64,000 nt of DNA from Mesorhizobium sp. SARCC-RB16n. Lineage in GTDB: Bacteria > Pseudomonadota > Alphaproteobacteria > Rhizobiales > Rhizobiaceae. The stretch is taken from NCBI RefSeq assembly GCF_008520305.1, contig NZ_ML703277.1, forward strand, positions 1 to 64,000, read 5' to 3'. The translations under genes and the position numbers were made by a program. The notes under the pieces were generated by a model. That model ran no database searches and was not told where the DNA came from. It saw only the letters and a program-made list of their open reading frames with translations. Below are positions 26,224 through 35,443 of the stretch, piece after piece; positions within the stretch are counted from its first letter, which is position 1, and each line of letters opens with the position of its first letter.

Positions 26224-28286
26224 GTCCTTTGGATCACAAGAACAAGGCGCGCGGCGGCGCCGATGATCTTCCTCCCGAAATCGACCTCGAGGATGAGGCT
26301 CTGGAGGAGATCGTCGAACCGGTTGGCCCGGATGTCGCCTTCACGGCCATCGACTGGACGCAGCACGCCGGCGACGCCGAAGGCATGGTCGGCGCCGAGG
26401 TGATCCAGACGCTGGTCAAGCGGCTGCCCAATGCGCCCGGCGTTTATCGGATGATGAACGCGGCCGGCGACGTGCTCTATGTCGGCAAGGCGCGCAGCCT
26501 GAAGAAGCGCGTCACCAACTACGCGCAAGGCAGGTTCCACACCAACCGCATCGGCCGCATGGTGCGCGAGACGTCGACGATGGAGTTCGTCGTCACCCGC
26601 ACCGAGATCGAGGCGCTGCTGCTCGAAGCCAATCTTATCAAGCGTTTGCGGCCGCGATTCAATGTTCTGATGCGGGACGACAAGTCGTTTCCGTATATTC
26701 TTTTGACCGGCGACCATGTCTCGCCCGGCATCTACAAGCATCGCGGCGCGCGGTCGCGCAAGGGCGATTATTTCGGGCCCTTTGCTTCGGCTGGCGCCGT
26801 CGGCCGCACCATCAATTCGCTGCAGCGCGCCTTCCTGCTCAGAAGCTGCACCAATTCCTTCTACGAGAACCGCACGCGGCCGTGCCTGCTCTACCAGATC
26901 AAGCGCTGCGCCGGTCCGTGCACCGGCGAAATCTCGCATGAGGGCTATGCCGAGTTGGTCGCTGAGGCGAAGGACTTTCTCTCGGGCCGCAGCCAGAAGG
27001 TGAAGACCGAGATTTCGGCCGCCATGCAGCAGGCTTCGCAAGACCTCGATTTCGAGCGCGCCGCCATCTATCGCGACCGGCTGGCGGCTTTGTCGCACGT
27101 GCAGAGCCATCAGGGCATCAACCCGGCGACCGTCGACGAGGCCGATGTCTTCGCCATCCACCAGGAAGGCGGCCAGGTCTGCATCCAGGTGTTCTTCTTC
27201 CGCACCGGCCAGAACTGGGGCAACCGCGCCTACTTCCCGAAGGCCGATCCGGCGCTGGAGGGATCTGAAGTCCTGGGCTCTTTCCTGGCGCAGTTCTACG
27301 ACGACAAGCCGACACCGCGTGCCATTCTCCTGTCGCAGACCGTCGAGGACCAGGAACTGCTGGCCGAGGCGCTCTCGACCCGGGCCGGCCGCAAGGTGGC
27401 GATCTCGGTGCCGCAGCGCGGCGAGAAGAGGGACCTGACCGACAACGCCTTGCAGAATGCGCGTGAGGCGCTCGGCCGCCGGCTGGCCGAAACCTCGACG
27501 CAAGCACGGCTGCTTGCCGGTTTCGCCGAGACCTTTGGCCTGGCCAAACCGCCGGTGCGCATCGAAGTGTATGACAACTCGCACATCATGGGCACCAACG
27601 CCGTCGGCGCCATGGTCGTCGCGGGGCCGGAAGGCTTCGTGAAGAACCAGTACAGAAAATTCAACATACGCTCGACAGAGATCACGCCGGGCGACGATTT
27701 CGGCATGATGCGCGAAGTGATGGAGCGGCGTTTTTCGCGATTGCTCAAGGAGCATGGCGATGTTGCCCCCGACGAGACGGCCCCGGGTGATCCGGGTGAG
27801 GATATCGAAGACGATATCTCCGGAAGCTTCCCGGCCTGGCCCGATGTCATCCTGATCGACGGTGGTCAGGGCCAGATGACGGCGGTGCGCAAGATCCTTT
27901 CCGATCTCGGCATCGAGGACCGTGTCGTCGCCATCGGCATCGCCAAGGGACAGGACCGCGATGCAGGCCGCGAACGCTTTTTCGTCAAGGGCAGGGACTC
28001 GTTTTCGCTGCCCGTGCGCGATCCCGTGCTCTATTTCGTCCAGCGGCTGCGCGACGAGGTCCACCGCTTCGCCATCGGTTCGCACCGGGCCCGCCGCAAG
28101 AAGGAAATGGTCAAGAGCCCGCTCGACGAAATCGCCGGCATCGGCCCCGGCCGCAAGCGCGCGCTTCTCTTGCATTTCGGCACCGCCAAGGCGGTCAGCC
28201 GCGCCGCGGTGGAGGATCTGAGGAAGGTCGACGGCATTTCCGAACAGGTGGCGAAACTGGTCTACAATCACTTCCACGAGAGCTGA
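26220..28286 (+). CDS. uvrC: UvrABC system protein C
   Basis: Excinuclease subunit making both incisions in nucleotide excision repair. The 688-residue protein has an acidic 60-residue N-terminal extension, a GIY-YIG nuclease domain from about residue 70 (GVYRMM at 74, [13 protein letters not shown]), a cysteine cluster region ([15 protein letters not shown]), a UVR domain for UvrB contact, an RNase H-like C-terminal nuclease ([16 protein letters not shown]) and a terminal helix-hairpin-helix ([13 protein letters not shown]). ATG at 26220 overlaps the SDR stop; the longer frame upstream is not coding. An insert [12 protein letters not shown]-like acidic loop lies near residue 520. Confidence 0.96.
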   Translation: MSPLDHKNKARGGADDLPPEIDLEDEALEEIVEPVGPDVAFTAIDWTQHAGDAEGMVGAEVIQTLVKRLPNAPGVYRMMNAAGDVLYVGKARSLKKRVTNYAQGRFHTNRIGRMVRETSTMEFVVTRTEIEALLLEANLIKRLRPRFNVLMRDDKSFPYILLTGDHVSPGIYKHRGARSRKGDYFGPFASAGAVGRTINSLQRAFLLRSCTNSFYENRTRPCLLYQIKRCAGPCTGEISHEGYAELVAEAKDFLSGRSQKVKTEISAAMQQASQDLDFERAAIYRDRLAALSHVQSHQGINPATVDEADVFAIHQEGGQVCIQVFFFRTGQNWGNRAYFPKADPALEGSEVLGSFLAQFYDDKPTPRAILLSQTVEDQELLAEALSTRAGRKVAISVPQRGEKRDLTDNALQNAREALGRRLAETSTQARLLAGFAETFGLAKPPVRIEVYDNSHIMGTNAVGAMVVAGPEGFVKNQYRKFNIRSTEITPGDDFGMMREVMERRFSRLLKEHGDVAPDETAPGDPGEDIEDDISGSFPAWPDVILIDGGQGQMTAVRKILSDLGIEDRVVAIGIAKGQDRDAGRERFFVKGRDSFSLPVRDPVLYFVQRLRDEVHRFAIGSHRARRKKEMVKSPLDEIAGIGPGRKRALLLHFGTAKAVSRAAVEDLRKVDGISEQVAKLVYNHFHES

Positions 28287-28383
28287 AAAAATCGCCGCTT
28301 TCAGCTGGCCAGTCGAATCTGACCTGTTGACCCCCTACATCCGCTTCTGATTTGAGTACGCAGGCAGAAAGAGTCGACCAGAC

Positions 28384-28980
28384 ATGGCCCAGCGCGCGTT
28401 CAACTTGCCTAACATGCTGACCTACGCCCGCATCATCGCGGTGCCTCTGGTCGTGCTGTGCTTTTTTCTGGAGGGCCACCTGAAATCGAGCGACTTCGCC
28501 CGCTGGTCGGCGCTGGTCATTTTCCTGCTGGCGTCGGTCACCGATTACTTCGACGGCTATTTCGCGCGCGCCTGGCAGCAGACCTCCAACATCGGCAAGA
28601 TGCTCGATCCGATCGCCGACAAGCTGCTGGTCGCCACTTGCCTTTTGCTGCTTGCTGCCGACACCGATCGCCATGCCGGTATTGCCGGCTGGTCGCTGTG
28701 GGCGGCGATCATCATCCTGTGTCGCGAAATCCTGGTTTCGGGCCTGCGCGAATATCTGGCGGCGCTCAAGGTCTCGGTGCCGGTGACGCAGCTTGCCAAG
28801 TGGAAGACCACCATCCAGATGGTCGCCATCGCCTTCCTGCTGGCGGGACCTGCCGGTGACAAGATCTTCCCGCTGACCACGCAGACCGGCCTTGTGCTGC
28901 TGTGGATCGCGGCCCTCGTGACGCTCTACACGGGCTATGACTATTTCCGCGCCGGCCTCAAGCACATCATGGACGAGTGA
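28384..28980 (+). CDS. pgsA: CDP-diacylglycerol-glycerol-3-phosphate 3-phosphatidyltransferase
   Basis: Inner-membrane enzyme making phosphatidylglycerophosphate, the first step to phosphatidylglycerol and cardiolipin. The 198-residue protein begins FNLPNMLTYARI, typical of PgsA, and carries the CDP-alcohol phosphotransferase motif DG(x2)AR(x8)G(x3)D(x3)D at about 57-79 (DGYFARA..GKMLDPIAD). About five to six membrane helices are visible. It lies between uvrC and moaD, an order familiar in Rhizobiales. A second CDP-alcohol transferase lies at 62282-62836. Confidence 0.94.
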   Translation: MAQRAFNLPNMLTYARIIAVPLVVLCFFLEGHLKSSDFARWSALVIFLLASVTDYFDGYFARAWQQTSNIGKMLDPIADKLLVATCLLLLAADTDRHAGIAGWSLWAAIIILCREILVSGLREYLAALKVSVPVTQLAKWKTTIQMVAIAFLLAGPAGDKIFPLTTQTGLVLLWIAALVTLYTGYDYFRAGLKHIMDE

Positions 28981-28981
28981 G

Positions 28982-29239
28982 ATGACGACCCGTCTCATCT
29001 ATTTCGCCTGGGTTCGCGAACGCATCGGCATGCCGGAAGAAGATGTCGAATTGCCCGCCGGCATCGAGACGGTCGCCGACCTCTTGCGCTGGCTGCAATC
29101 GCGCGGTGAAGGTTACCAACACGCGCTGCAATACCCCGATGTGATCCGCGTCGCCATCAACCAGGAACATGTCGATCACCGCGAGAAGATTTCGGGCGCG
29201 CGCGAGATCGCACTGTTCCCGCCGATGACCGGGGGCTGA
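28982..29239 (+). CDS. moaD: Molybdopterin synthase sulfur carrier subunit MoaD
   Basis: Ubiquitin-like carrier (85 residues) whose C-terminal Gly-Gly is adenylated and thiocarboxylated to give sulfur to molybdopterin. The sequence ends LFPPMTGG, the exact functional terminus. ATG at 28982 lies one base after the pgsA stop. It is followed by moaE after five bases, and the two products form the MPT synthase heterotetramer. A molybdopterin enzyme is encoded in this window at 40169. Confidence 0.95.
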   Translation: MTTRLIYFAWVRERIGMPEEDVELPAGIETVADLLRWLQSRGEGYQHALQYPDVIRVAINQEHVDHREKISGAREIALFPPMTGG

Positions 29240-29244
29240 CACTC

Positions 29245-29727
29245 ATGTCGGCCGTCCTGGTGCCGATCGTGCGCATTCAGCGCCAGGATTTCGATGTTGC
29301 CGCCGAGATCGCCGCGCTGACGCAGAGCCGTGCCGACATTGGCGCGGTGGTGACCTTCTCTGGCCTGTGCCGCGACGAGCAGGGCGCGCTCTCGGCACTC
29401 GAACTCGAGCACTATCCCGGCATGGCTGAAGCCGAGATCGGCCGCATCGCAACCGAAGCCACCGAACGCTGGCCGCTGCAAGGTCTCACCGTCATCCACC
29501 GCCATGGCAAGATCGCGCCAGGGGCGAACATCGTGCTGGTGGTGGCCGCTTCGGCGCACCGCCAGGCGGCGTTCGAGGCCGCGAACTTCCTCATGGACTA
29601 CCTCAAGTCTCGTGCACCCTTCTGGAAGAAGGAACATCGTACCGACGGCTCCGAGGGCGGCTGGGTAGAGGCCAAGGAAACCGACGCTGAGGCAGCCCAG
29701 CGCTGGAAGCGGCCGCCGTCCGAATAA
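29245..29727 (+). CDS. moaE: Molybdopterin synthase catalytic subunit MoaE
   Basis: Catalytic subunit of molybdopterin synthase, 160 residues. Visible features: GAVVTFSGLCRDE near 33-45, LELEHYPGMAE near 52-62, RHGKIAPGANIVLV near 86-99, and the C-terminal LKSRAPFWKKE with the active-site lysines (near 120-130), as in E. coli MoaE. The ATG at 29245 follows the moaD stop by five bases. It is cytoplasmic and co-transcribed with pgsA and moaD. Confidence 0.95.
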   Translation: MSAVLVPIVRIQRQDFDVAAEIAALTQSRADIGAVVTFSGLCRDEQGALSALELEHYPGMAEAEIGRIATEATERWPLQGLTVIHRHGKIAPGANIVLVVAASAHRQAAFEAANFLMDYLKSRAPFWKKEHRTDGSEGGWVEAKETDAEAAQRWKRPPSE

Positions 29728-29805
29728 TACCGTGCAGGCGTCACGGAACGACCGCAATCCTTCTGCCAACTGGTCACCTGACTGATTTGGACAAGGGAGA
29801 CGGTC

Positions 29806-30570
29806 ATGCTGGACAGGATCGCCGAATTCTTCGTCTTCGGTTTCGTGCCTCTGGTCGTCGGTATCCTGGCCGTGCCGGAATTGTCCGCCGCCGCCGAAAA
29901 GGCGGTGAGGGGCGAGGTGATCTATCGCGAGCGTATCGCATTGCCGCCCAGCGCGGTGCTCTCCGTCGAGCTTGCCGATGTCTCGCTGGCCGACGCGCCC
30001 GCCAAAATCATCGGGCAACAGAAGATCAAGCCCGCCGGCCAGGTGCCGATCAGCTTCGAGATAAAATTCGACCCCTCTGTTATCCGGCCGCAGATGACCT
30101 ACGCGCTGCAGGCCCGGATCACTGTAGACGGGAAGCTGATGTTCATCTCCGATCTACGCCATCAGCTCGATCCGCTGACCGACGCGCCGCAGACAGTCAT
30201 GCTGAAGATGGTCACACCCAGCAAGGAGCCAGCGGCTTCCGTCTTTGATCAGCTCTGGGTGGTCGACTATGTCGATGGTGTTGGCGCCGTCACCGCGCCG
30301 CAGGCGACCTTCAGGGTCAGCGAGGCCGGCAAGGCTGGTGGCAGCGGCCCGTGCAACAGCTATTTTGCCACGGCTAAGGTCGAGGGCCAGGCGATCGCGA
30401 TCGGCGAGATCGGTTCGACCTACAAAGCCTGCGCGCCCGACGTGATGGCCGAGGAAAAAGCCTTGTTCGATGCGTTGGCCAAGGCGGCGTCATACATTGT
30501 CGATGCCGGCAAGCTCACCATATCGGACAAGGACGGCCGCGAAATCCTGCGTTTCAGTGCCGCGAGTTGA
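29806..30570 (+). CDS. Exported YbaY-like plus META-domain protein
   Basis: A 254-residue envelope protein with a hydrophobic N-terminus (FFVFGFVPLVVGILAVPELSAAAE) acting as signal peptide. The first half (VRGEVIYRERIALPPSAVLSVELADVSLADAPAKIIGQQ) fits the YbaY/YscW-type beta domain. The second half, from about residue 150, has features of a META/HslJ domain: ATFRVSEAGKAGGSGPCNSYFA and IGSTYKAC, with two cysteines likely to form a disulfide. Such two-domain proteins occur in Alphaproteobacteria; function is unknown, perhaps envelope stress. An in-frame start at 29806 follows AAGGGAGA. The next gene is convergent, four bases away. Confidence 0.85.
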   Translation: MLDRIAEFFVFGFVPLVVGILAVPELSAAAEKAVRGEVIYRERIALPPSAVLSVELADVSLADAPAKIIGQQKIKPAGQVPISFEIKFDPSVIRPQMTYALQARITVDGKLMFISDLRHQLDPLTDAPQTVMLKMVTPSKEPAASVFDQLWVVDYVDGVGAVTAPQATFRVSEAGKAGGSGPCNSYFATAKVEGQAIAIGEIGSTYKACAPDVMAEEKALFDALAKAASYIVDAGKLTISDKDGREILRFSAAS

Positions 30571-30574
30571 GTTC

Positions 30575-31180
30575 TCACTCTGCCTGTTCGAACACGACGC
30601 CGTAGTGATAAGGCGGGACGTCAACCATTTCAGCCAGCTTGAAACCGGCCGGCTCGACGGCGATGATGGTCTGTTCCGGCGACAATCTCAACTCGGTCTT
30701 CGGCCCGCGAGGCTCACCCAGCACTACCGTTCGCTCGCGCGGCGTCCGATGCCAGTTCACAATGGCAAAACGGCCTGACGGGCCAAGCGTCGCATGGACC
30801 GCGCGGGCTAGGCGCAGCTGATCCGGAACACCATGAAAGGCGTTTGCCATGAAGATGAAATCGGCGGGGCGGGCCGCCAGGCTGGCAAGCTCATAGGCGT
30901 CGCCCGCCACGAAGTCGCAATTCGACAGGCCATTTTCAGTCAGGCGCCGGCGCGCGACTTCGAGCAGGTCGGCGTCGATATCGATGGCGGTGACATGACG
31001 CGCGATCCTGGCAATCTGCAATGTGAACCAGCCATCGCCGGAGCAGAGATCGATCACGTCCATACCCGGCTTGATCCCGGTGGCCGCAAGCACTGTCGCC
31101 GGGTCGGGCCACAGCGCCTCCCACCATCCGCTGGTCGGCATATCGGTGCCCTGGAAGAACCCTGGAATGGCGCTAGTCAT
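30575..31180 (-). CDS. Class I SAM-dependent methyltransferase
   Basis: A 201-residue Methyltransf_11/25-type enzyme. It has VIDLCSGDGWFTLQIA (motif I with the GxG-type loop, about 42-57), IDIDADLLEVARRR (acidic post-motif, 64-77), DFVAGDAY (motif II) and ADFIFMANAFHGVPD (motif III, near 106-120). ATG at 31180 is chosen over the further upstream frame because it gives a normal N-terminal helix. The substrate is not predictable. It ends four bases from the convergent META-domain gene, with no room for separate terminators. Confidence 0.88.
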   Translation of the reverse strand: MTSAIPGFFQGTDMPTSGWWEALWPDPATVLAATGIKPGMDVIDLCSGDGWFTLQIARIARHVTAIDIDADLLEVARRRLTENGLSNCDFVAGDAYELASLAARPADFIFMANAFHGVPDQLRLARAVHATLGPSGRFAIVNWHRTPRERTVVLGEPRGPKTELRLSPEQTIIAVEPAGFKLAEMVDVPPYHYGVVFEQAE

Positions 31181-31306
31181 GGTCGGGTCGGCTCCATCGC
31201 GACGGTGCTCCGCGCCCGGTCTATTCACGCATCTCGTATTTTTCGGGACTTTCCGGCGGCTCGCTTCATATGAGATGCCGTCGAGTTCGAGATCATGTCC
31301 TATACG

Positions 31307-31333
31307 AAAAAGGCCGACATTTCGCCGGCCTTT
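31307..31333 (-). terminator. Intrinsic terminator of ndk
   Basis: On the minus strand AAAGGCCG and CGGCCTTT form an 8-bp stem followed by a run of T (plus-strand 31307-31311 AAAAA). It lies 28 bases after the ndk stop, a classical rho-independent signal. Confidence 0.85.
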
Positions 31334-31360
31334 CTTGCATGTGAGATATGGGCTGTCGGC

Positions 31361-31783
31361 TCAGCCGACGATCTCGGTGTCCGAGAACCAGTACTTGATC
31401 TCCTGCGCGGCGGTTTCCGGCGCGTCGGAGCCGTGCACCGAGTTCTCGCCGATCGACAGCGCATGCACCTTGCGGATGGTGCCTTCGGCGGCGTTGGCCG
31501 GGTTGGTGGCGCCCATCACGTCGCGGTTCTTGGTGATGGCACTCTCGCCTTCCAGCACCTGCACGATGGTCGGGCCCGAGGACATGGATTCCACCAACTC
31601 GCCGAAGAACGGCCGCTCCTTGTGGACTGCGTAGAAACCTTCTGCCTCGCGGCGGCTCATCCACACCCGACGCGAGGCGATGACGCGCAGGCCGGCGTCT
31701 TCCAGCATCTTGGTGATGGCGCCGGTGAGGTTACGCCGCGTTGCGTCGGGCTTGATCATGGAGAAGGTGCGTTCGAGCGCCAT
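31361..31783 (-). CDS. ndk: Nucleoside diphosphate kinase
   Basis: Transfers the gamma phosphate from ATP to NDPs through a phosphohistidine. The 140-residue sequence starts [18 protein letters not shown], has [12 protein letters not shown] near 56-67, and the active site NSVHGSDAP with His117. Length is exactly that of the bacterial hexamer or tetramer family. ATG at 31783 is preferred to the longer frame. It is an isolated minus-strand gene with its own terminator. Confidence 0.97.
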   Translation of the reverse strand: MALERTFSMIKPDATRRNLTGAITKMLEDAGLRVIASRRVWMSRREAEGFYAVHKERPFFGELVESMSSGPTIVQVLEGESAITKNRDVMGATNPANAAEGTIRKVHALSIGENSVHGSDAPETAAQEIKYWFSDTEIVG

Positions 31784-31879
31784 GGGTCGTCCTTGTCTGA
31801 ATTTGAATTGAGAGTGGCGGGCTCTATACAAGCCGGCCGGCCCATTGCCAAGGGGTGAGGAGCGGTCCGCGTAGCGGGC

Positions 31880-31903
31880 GGAAAGCCAATTGCCTGGCTT
31901 TCC
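31880..31903. repeat. Perfect inverted repeat upstream of ndk
   Basis: GGAAAGCCA and TGGCTTTCC (9-bp arms, 6-base loop) lie in the 279-base gap between ndk and the DUF2934 gene. The surrounding 31860-31950 segment is GAGCG-rich and resembles a dispersed repeat more than a promoter. A second small palindrome, AAGCAA/TTGCTT (31995-32010), and TATAGT (32013) lie nearer the DUF2934 gene. Confidence 0.45.
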
Positions 31904-32062
31904 GAGCGACGAACACCCGGAGCGATAGCGGGGGGCCGGAACGGTCTGTGCTCCTGTGGCTGGTCGCCGCAGGCAAGCGGATCAGGCGGCTGTAAAGCAA
32001 CGGTTTGCTTGCTATAGTCACTCGGTCGGCGCCGCGCTGAAGTCGGCCCGAATGGAGACAAC

Positions 32063-32335
32063 ATGACCATGACAGACGATCGTCAGGAGCGCATTCGCAA
32101 CCGTGCACATCAGATTTGGCAGGAAGAAGGGCAACCGGCAGGTCAGCATGAACGCCATTGGCACCAGGCGGCAGCCGATGTCGATCAGGAGGACGCGGGC
32201 AAGCCGTCGGCGGACAAGAAGCCAGGCAAGAAGGCATCCGGCGCCGGCAAGGCAAAAGCCGCCCCCAAGGAAGAAAAGACCGCCGCGAAAGCCAGCAAGC
32301 CGAAGGCCAGCAAGCCCAAGAAGGCGGCCAAGTAG
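32063..32335 (+). CDS. DUF2934 protein with Lys/Ala-rich tail
   Basis: A 90-residue protein. The N-terminal 40 residues (RIRNRAHQIWQEEGQPAGQHERHWHQA) are the DUF2934 motif, common in rhizobia and of unknown function. The rest is Lys/Ala/Pro-rich (KKPGKKASGAGKAKAAPKEEK to KKAAK), resembling a histone H1-like tail and the gene at 22854. The gene may therefore encode a small nucleic-acid-binding protein; that is inference. The start at 32063 follows ATGGAGACA; a second ATG two codons on is possible. Confidence 0.85.
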   Translation: MTMTDDRQERIRNRAHQIWQEEGQPAGQHERHWHQAAADVDQEDAGKPSADKKPGKKASGAGKAKAAPKEEKTAAKASKPKASKPKKAAK

Positions 32336-32415
32336 GGCCAGCTGTTCCGCCGCTGGTTTTCGCAACAGTTGACGGCGCTCGAGCTGCCTTGCGGGCAGGC
32401 AGGTCGTTGCGCCCG

Positions 32416-33108
32416 TCACGCTGCCGCCGCAACCTTTCGTCCCAGCCCGCCATGCAGGTCGAGGCAGCGGGCGAACCACTGCGCCACCGCGTCGCTATCT
32501 TCGAGCAACTTGTAAGGCGATGCGATGCGCGCCCATTGCAGTGCGCCAAAGACGATATAGTCGGCAAACAGCGGCGAGGCGCCGCCGATGAATGGCTGGT
32601 AGCTCAACATGGAGCGCAGCGGCTCCAGCGCTGCCCGGAAGGTTGCCAGGCCGGCGTCGCGTGCGGCGACGACGTCCTCCAGCCGCTTGCCGAAGCGCTG
32701 CTCCCGGCTCTGGCGGAAATACGAGGCGTTCTCCTCGTCTTGCATGGCGTGAAGGTCAACGAGCGCCGCGGTGGTGACATAAGGGTGGATGGTCAATTGC
32801 GACCAGCGCTCGATGAAGCGCGCCATCGCCTTGCCGCCCTCGCCGCCAAACAGCGTCGGGCGATCCGGATAGGCTTCGTCGAGATAGAGCGCGATGGCGA
32901 AGGAATCGATGACGACCTTGTCGCCATCGCGGATGACCGGAACGGTTTTTGAGACACCGCCTTCAATGGCCGGCACGTCGAGAAAACGCGTCGGCGCGGT
33001 CGAGATATCAAGTCCCTTATGGGCCAGCGCCATCGTTGCCTTCCAGCAATGCGGACTGAACGGGCGGCTCTCGTCACGCCCGACGAGATCGTAAAGCAGA
33101 ATGGTCAT
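32416..33108 (-). CDS. Glutathione S-transferase family protein
   Basis: A 230-residue GST-like protein: N-terminal thioredoxin-fold domain (TILLYDLVGRDESRPFSPHCWKATMALAHKGL), a KTVPVI cis-Pro loop, the DSFAIALYLDEAYP glutathione-contact segment near 68-81, and an all-helical C-terminal domain with MARFIERW and PLFADYIVFGALQWAR. The (S/R)PFSPHCWK pattern, with a Cys near residue 21, recalls the beta-etherase/LigE-like GST branch, which suggests but does not prove aromatic substrates. It is divergent from the DinB gene with a short gap. Confidence 0.88.
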   Translation of the reverse strand: MTILLYDLVGRDESRPFSPHCWKATMALAHKGLDISTAPTRFLDVPAIEGGVSKTVPVIRDGDKVVIDSFAIALYLDEAYPDRPTLFGGEGGKAMARFIERWSQLTIHPYVTTAALVDLHAMQDEENASYFRQSREQRFGKRLEDVVAARDAGLATFRAALEPLRSMLSYQPFIGGASPLFADYIVFGALQWARIASPYKLLEDSDAVAQWFARCLDLHGGLGRKVAAAA

Positions 33109-33174
33109 TGGCGTCGGCCCCTTCGCGGTCTAGGTATCCCCCGAAAACCCGAAACGGGCGCGGCGGGAGAAAAG

Positions 33175-33687
33175 ATGAAACAGCATTTCATGATGTTTGC
33201 GGCATACAATCAATGGGCCAATGGCCGCATCTACGATGCCGCCGACGATCTCGACGATGAGGAATTCAACCGCGACGTCGGCGCCTTCTTCGGCTCGCTG
33301 ATGGGCACGCTCAACCACCTGCTCGTCGCCGATCGCATCTGGATGAAGCGCTTCACCGGCGAAGGCGCCGCGCCGACGACATTGGATGCCATATTATACC
33401 GGGCCTTGCCTGTCCTGAGGACAGCGCGCGAGGCCGAGGACCGGCGGATTATCGATTGGCTCGGCGGTTTGAACGACAAGGCGCTGTCGGGCCGCTTCAC
33501 CTATATGACCTTATCGGATATGCGCACCGTCTCGCAACGCCTGGCGCCCGCACTGGCTCATGTCTTCAACCACCAGACTCATCACCGCGGTCACGCGCAT
33601 ATGATCCTGACGGTTCTGGGCCGCCCTTCCGTACCGCTGGACCTGGCACATTTCCAGCGGACCGAGGAGGGAAGGGCCTTCGCCTGA
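33175..33687 (+). CDS. DinB family metal-dependent protein
   Basis: A 170-residue four-helix-bundle protein of the DinB/DUF664 type. The three metal-ligand histidines can be placed: LNHLLVADRIWMKRF near 43-57, and HVFNHQTHHRGHAHMIL near 126-142. Members include bacillithiol or mycothiol transferases and many of unknown role; in rhizobia the thiol is probably glutathione or something else. ATG at 33175 follows GGGAGAAAAG. Downstream is the convergent GNAT gene (ends 33735). Confidence 0.88.
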   Translation: MKQHFMMFAAYNQWANGRIYDAADDLDDEEFNRDVGAFFGSLMGTLNHLLVADRIWMKRFTGEGAAPTTLDAILYRALPVLRTAREAEDRRIIDWLGGLNDKALSGRFTYMTLSDMRTVSQRLAPALAHVFNHQTHHRGHAHMILTVLGRPSVPLDLAHFQRTEEGRAFA

Positions 33688-33734
33688 TCCAGATGGGGTC
33701 GTTTTTAAATTCGAGGGCGAGCGGTTCACGCGGA

Positions 33735-34325
33735 CTACCGCCGCATTTTTTGCCGGAGCATCGCCTTCACATCCGGCCACTCGGTATCGATGATGCTGAA
33801 GCGGACGGAATTGCGTTTCCGGCCGTCCGGCATGATCCGTTCATTGCGAACGATTCCTTCCTGTTTTGCTCCTATTCTCAAAATGGCCGCTCTCGACGCG
33901 TCGTTGAGTTCGTCGGTGGTGAATTGCACGCGAACACAGTCCATGACCTCAAATGCCTGAACCAGGAGAAGATATTTAGCCTCGGTATTGACCCCCGATC
34001 GCTGGACCGAACTGCCGAGCCACGTGTGCCCAATCTCCAACTTTCTGTTCGCGCGATCGATTTTCCAGAACCGCGTGCTCCCGCAAATCATGCCGGTGGC
34101 GCGCAAGACGATTGCATAAGGCATGACAGTCCCGGACTGCCGTCCAGCCAAGGCGTCGGCAATATAGCCATCGATCGTGCCTGGCCCCGGAACTACGGTG
34201 GTCTTCAGGCTCCATAGCTTGCCATCCGCGGCCGCACTCAAAAGCCCCGCGGAATGCTCCGGTTGAAGGAGCCTGAGTTCAACGATATCACCGACCAAGG
34301 CCGGTTGCCTGGATTGGATATCCAT
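33735..34325 (-). CDS. GNAT family N-acetyltransferase (RimJ/RimL-like)
   Basis: A 196-residue GNAT protein: IVELRLLQPEHSAGLLSAA near the start, IVLRATGMICGSTRFWKID (beta4 region), KLEIGHTWLGSSVQRSGVNTEAKYLLLVQAF (acetyl-CoA-binding segment) and RVQFTTDELNDASRAAILRIGAKQEG, all typical of the RimJ/RimL branch that acetylates proteins or small molecules. Q/RxxGxG is modified as QRSGVN. ATG at 34325 gives the family N-terminus. It lies 50 bases downstream of the LysR gene on the same strand and could share its transcript. Confidence 0.88.
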   Translation of the reverse strand: MDIQSRQPALVGDIVELRLLQPEHSAGLLSAAADGKLWSLKTTVVPGPGTIDGYIADALAGRQSGTVMPYAIVLRATGMICGSTRFWKIDRANRKLEIGHTWLGSSVQRSGVNTEAKYLLLVQAFEVMDCVRVQFTTDELNDASRAAILRIGAKQEGIVRNERIMPDGRKRNSVRFSIIDTEWPDVKAMLRQKMRR

Positions 34326-34375
34326 TGATCGATGGTTCTCAATTTCCTGGTTGGCGGCGATAAACAAGGCTGATT

Positions 34376-35332
34376 TCAGACAGCCTCTAAAGCCAAGCCC
34401 GCGACTTCGTTGTCCAACTGGCGTTGGGTCATGGCCGCTTCGGCCATCACCCATTGCTTGAACAGCAGCATCTTGCGTGCGGCAAGGCTCTTGTGCGAGA
34501 CGAAATACCAACCGGCCGTGTTCGGATGATGAACTGCAAAGGGAGCGACTAGCTTCTCGGCGCGGATATCGCTGGCCATATAGGCGCGGTTGGCAACGGC
34601 AAAACCCATTCCGGCGTTGGCCGCCTCGTAGGACATCATGCACGAGTCGAAATAGATGCTTTTGGTCTCGCTGAGCACAAAACTGGCACCGGCGAAACCA
34701 AGCCAGGACTGCCAGTTCTGGGTGCAGGTGTCGGAATGCAGCAACGTGAAGTATCTGAGGTCGTCCGGCGTCACCTTTGACAGCGGCCTGTCGCCGAGAA
34801 CCTCATGGAACAGCTTACGGCTGCACACCGGCGTCAGATCTTCCCGAAACAGCAGGTCGGATGGCAGCCCGTTGAAATGGCCGTCGCCATAGCGGATCTC
34901 GAGATCGAAATCCGACGTCGTGAACTCATGCGTCGCGTACGAGGTCGAAACCCGCATCACGATATCGGGATGTTGCTGCTGGAACAGCGGCAGGCGCGGA
35001 AACAGCCAGCGTGCGGCAAATGTCGGCAGTACGGATATCTTCAGCACATGTTCCTGTGATTGCCCGGTCGCTTCCATGCTGGCGGCGACGATCCGCTCCA
35101 GCGCCTCGCGAACACGCGAGACATAGGTCTCGCCCTCCGGTGTCAGCGACACCGCATTGCCGCCGCGCTGGAAAATCTTGAAGCGCAGCTGGTCCTCCAG
35201 GCTCTTGACGCGCTGGCTGACCGCCGAAGCGGTGATGAACTGCTCTTCGCCGGCACGCGTAAAATTGCCATGCCTCGCAGCACTCTCCACGATTTTCAGC
35301 GAATTGAGGTTGACCTGACTGAGCAGACGCAC
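34376..35332 (-). CDS. LysR family transcriptional regulator (GcvA-like)
   Basis: A 318-residue LTTR: N-terminal winged HTH (LNSLKIVESAARHGNFTRAGEEQFITASAVSQRVKSLEDQL, about 8-49) and a two-lobed effector domain. HTH plus the RLPLFQQQHPDIVMRVS and DFDLEIRYGDG segments match the GcvA branch. A GTG start (35330-35332) with AAGG upstream is used. The gene diverges from the oxygenase-EamA operon across 111 bases, the usual arrangement for an LTTR and its target, so it probably regulates that operon. Confidence 0.9.
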   Translation of the reverse strand: MRLLSQVNLNSLKIVESAARHGNFTRAGEEQFITASAVSQRVKSLEDQLRFKIFQRGGNAVSLTPEGETYVSRVREALERIVAASMEATGQSQEHVLKISVLPTFAARWLFPRLPLFQQQHPDIVMRVSTSYATHEFTTSDFDLEIRYGDGHFNGLPSDLLFREDLTPVCSRKLFHEVLGDRPLSKVTPDDLRYFTLLHSDTCTQNWQSWLGFAGASFVLSETKSIYFDSCMMSYEAANAGMGFAVANRAYMASDIRAEKLVAPFAVHHPNTAGWYFVSHKSLAARKMLLFKQWVMAEAAMTQRQLDNEVAGLALEAV

Positions 35333-35443
35333 GGTTTCGACCTTAAGCTTGGCTTACGGTAGCACTAGCATTCCTAATTTTACAGGGGGTGCTAATTTAA
35401 TTGACTGTTAACCAAGTGTTTGCCCCCCACTTGGAGAAGTACA

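Noticed and set aside
26121-28277. Long minus-strand open frame (718 codons) opposite uvrC
   Set aside because: It mirrors uvrC in a GC-rich genome, has no recognisable domain, and uvrC has every family motif on the other strand.
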